A DNA stretch of 5,697 nucleotides from Firmicutes bacterium UBA994 (lineage in GTDB: Bacteria > Bacillota > UBA994): the NCBI GenBank assembly GCA_002292025.1, contig DBBC01000140.1:1-5697 (forward strand), in the 5' to 3' direction. Numbering within the stretch: the stretch's first letter is position 1; the number at the start of each line of letters is the position of its first letter. Of this stretch, positions 5,637-5,697 are shown piece by piece. A model generated the notes under the pieces. It worked only from the letters and a program-made list of their open reading frames with translations. It was not told the origin of the DNA and searched no databases. The translations under genes and the position numbers were made by a program.

Positions 5637-5648
5637 GCCTAGCTAGGC
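5637..5648. repeat. Perfect 12-bp palindrome GCCTAGCTAGGC
   Basis: The sequence equals its own reverse complement and uses the same GCCTA/TAGGC half-sites as the dyad at 5577-5594, with a 2-bp spacer instead of 6. It lies in the non-coding right end, upstream of whatever follows the window, so it may be an operator; no gene start is visible to test this. Confidence 0.4.
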
Positions 5649-5672
5649 TGAGGAGACGCCCATGCCGCCTGT

Positions 5673-5680
5673 GGTACCAT
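5673..5680 (+). promoter_or_regulatory. Weak extended -10-like site near the window edge
   Basis: The octamer GGTACCAT, with the preceding T at 5672, reads TGgTACCAT and partly fits the extended -10 pattern TGnTATAAT. No -35 is recognisable 17 bp upstream. The ATG at 5688 directly abuts GGAAGG, which is too close for a ribosome binding site, so it is probably not a start codon. Confidence 0.2.
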
Positions 5681-5697
5681 CGGAAGGATGAAAACAG

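Noticed and set aside
5612..5640. Promoter using TTGGCA (5612-5617)
   Set aside because: No -10-like hexamer occurs at 16-18 bp spacing; TAGAAA at 5629 is only 11 bp away.
1..5697. CRISPR array, tRNA or rRNA genes, intact insertion sequence
   Set aside because: No regularly spaced direct repeats, no tRNA-like cloverleaf arms and no transposase-like reading frame were seen on either strand; this was a reading by eye, without a profile search.

Overview
The window looks like a chromosomal segment from a Gram-positive bacterium of the Bacillota, probably Clostridia-like, with a moderately high GC content judged by eye. The evidence is strong GGAGG-type ribosome binding sites, frequent GTG/TTG starts, a near-consensus sigma-A promoter, a bacterial-type asparaginyl-tRNA synthetase and a PrsW-family membrane protease. 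No phage, plasmid, CRISPR, rRNA or tRNA signature is visible.

Layout. (1) Positions 1-1236, + strand: the 3' end of a gene for an uncharacterised membrane-anchored protein, then a gene for a six-helix membrane protein with a near-perfect Shine-Dalgarno sequence, closed by a strong intrinsic terminator. The two look like one operon and probably one membrane complex of unknown function. (2) Positions 1241-1757, + strand: a complete Nudix hydrolase gene whose ribosome binding site starts only a few bases after that terminator. (3) Positions 1754-3142, - strand: asnS, complete, converging on the Nudix gene so tightly that the two stop codons overlap. (4) Positions 3143-3306: a compact divergent promoter region with an excellent sigma-A promoter for asnS, a candidate extended -10 promoter for the opposite strand, and two adjacent 13-bp dyads. 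(5) Positions 3307-5441, + strand: a likely three-gene operon of a SAM-dependent methyltransferase with an unusual arginine/proline-rich N-terminal tail, a 109-residue protein of unknown family, and a PrsW-family intramembrane protease. (6) Positions 5442-5697: no gene; it holds a REP/MITE-like element of about 143 bp with imperfect terminal inverted repeats and nested stems, followed by two dyads built from the same half-site.

Functionally the window mixes housekeeping (asnS), probable nucleotide or metabolite clean-up (Nudix), and two membrane or regulatory modules with unknown substrates. I do not see a clearly new multi-gene system. The best candidates for undescribed biology are the membrane-protein pair at the left edge, the methyltransferase / small protein / PrsW cluster, and the intergenic repeat at the right end.
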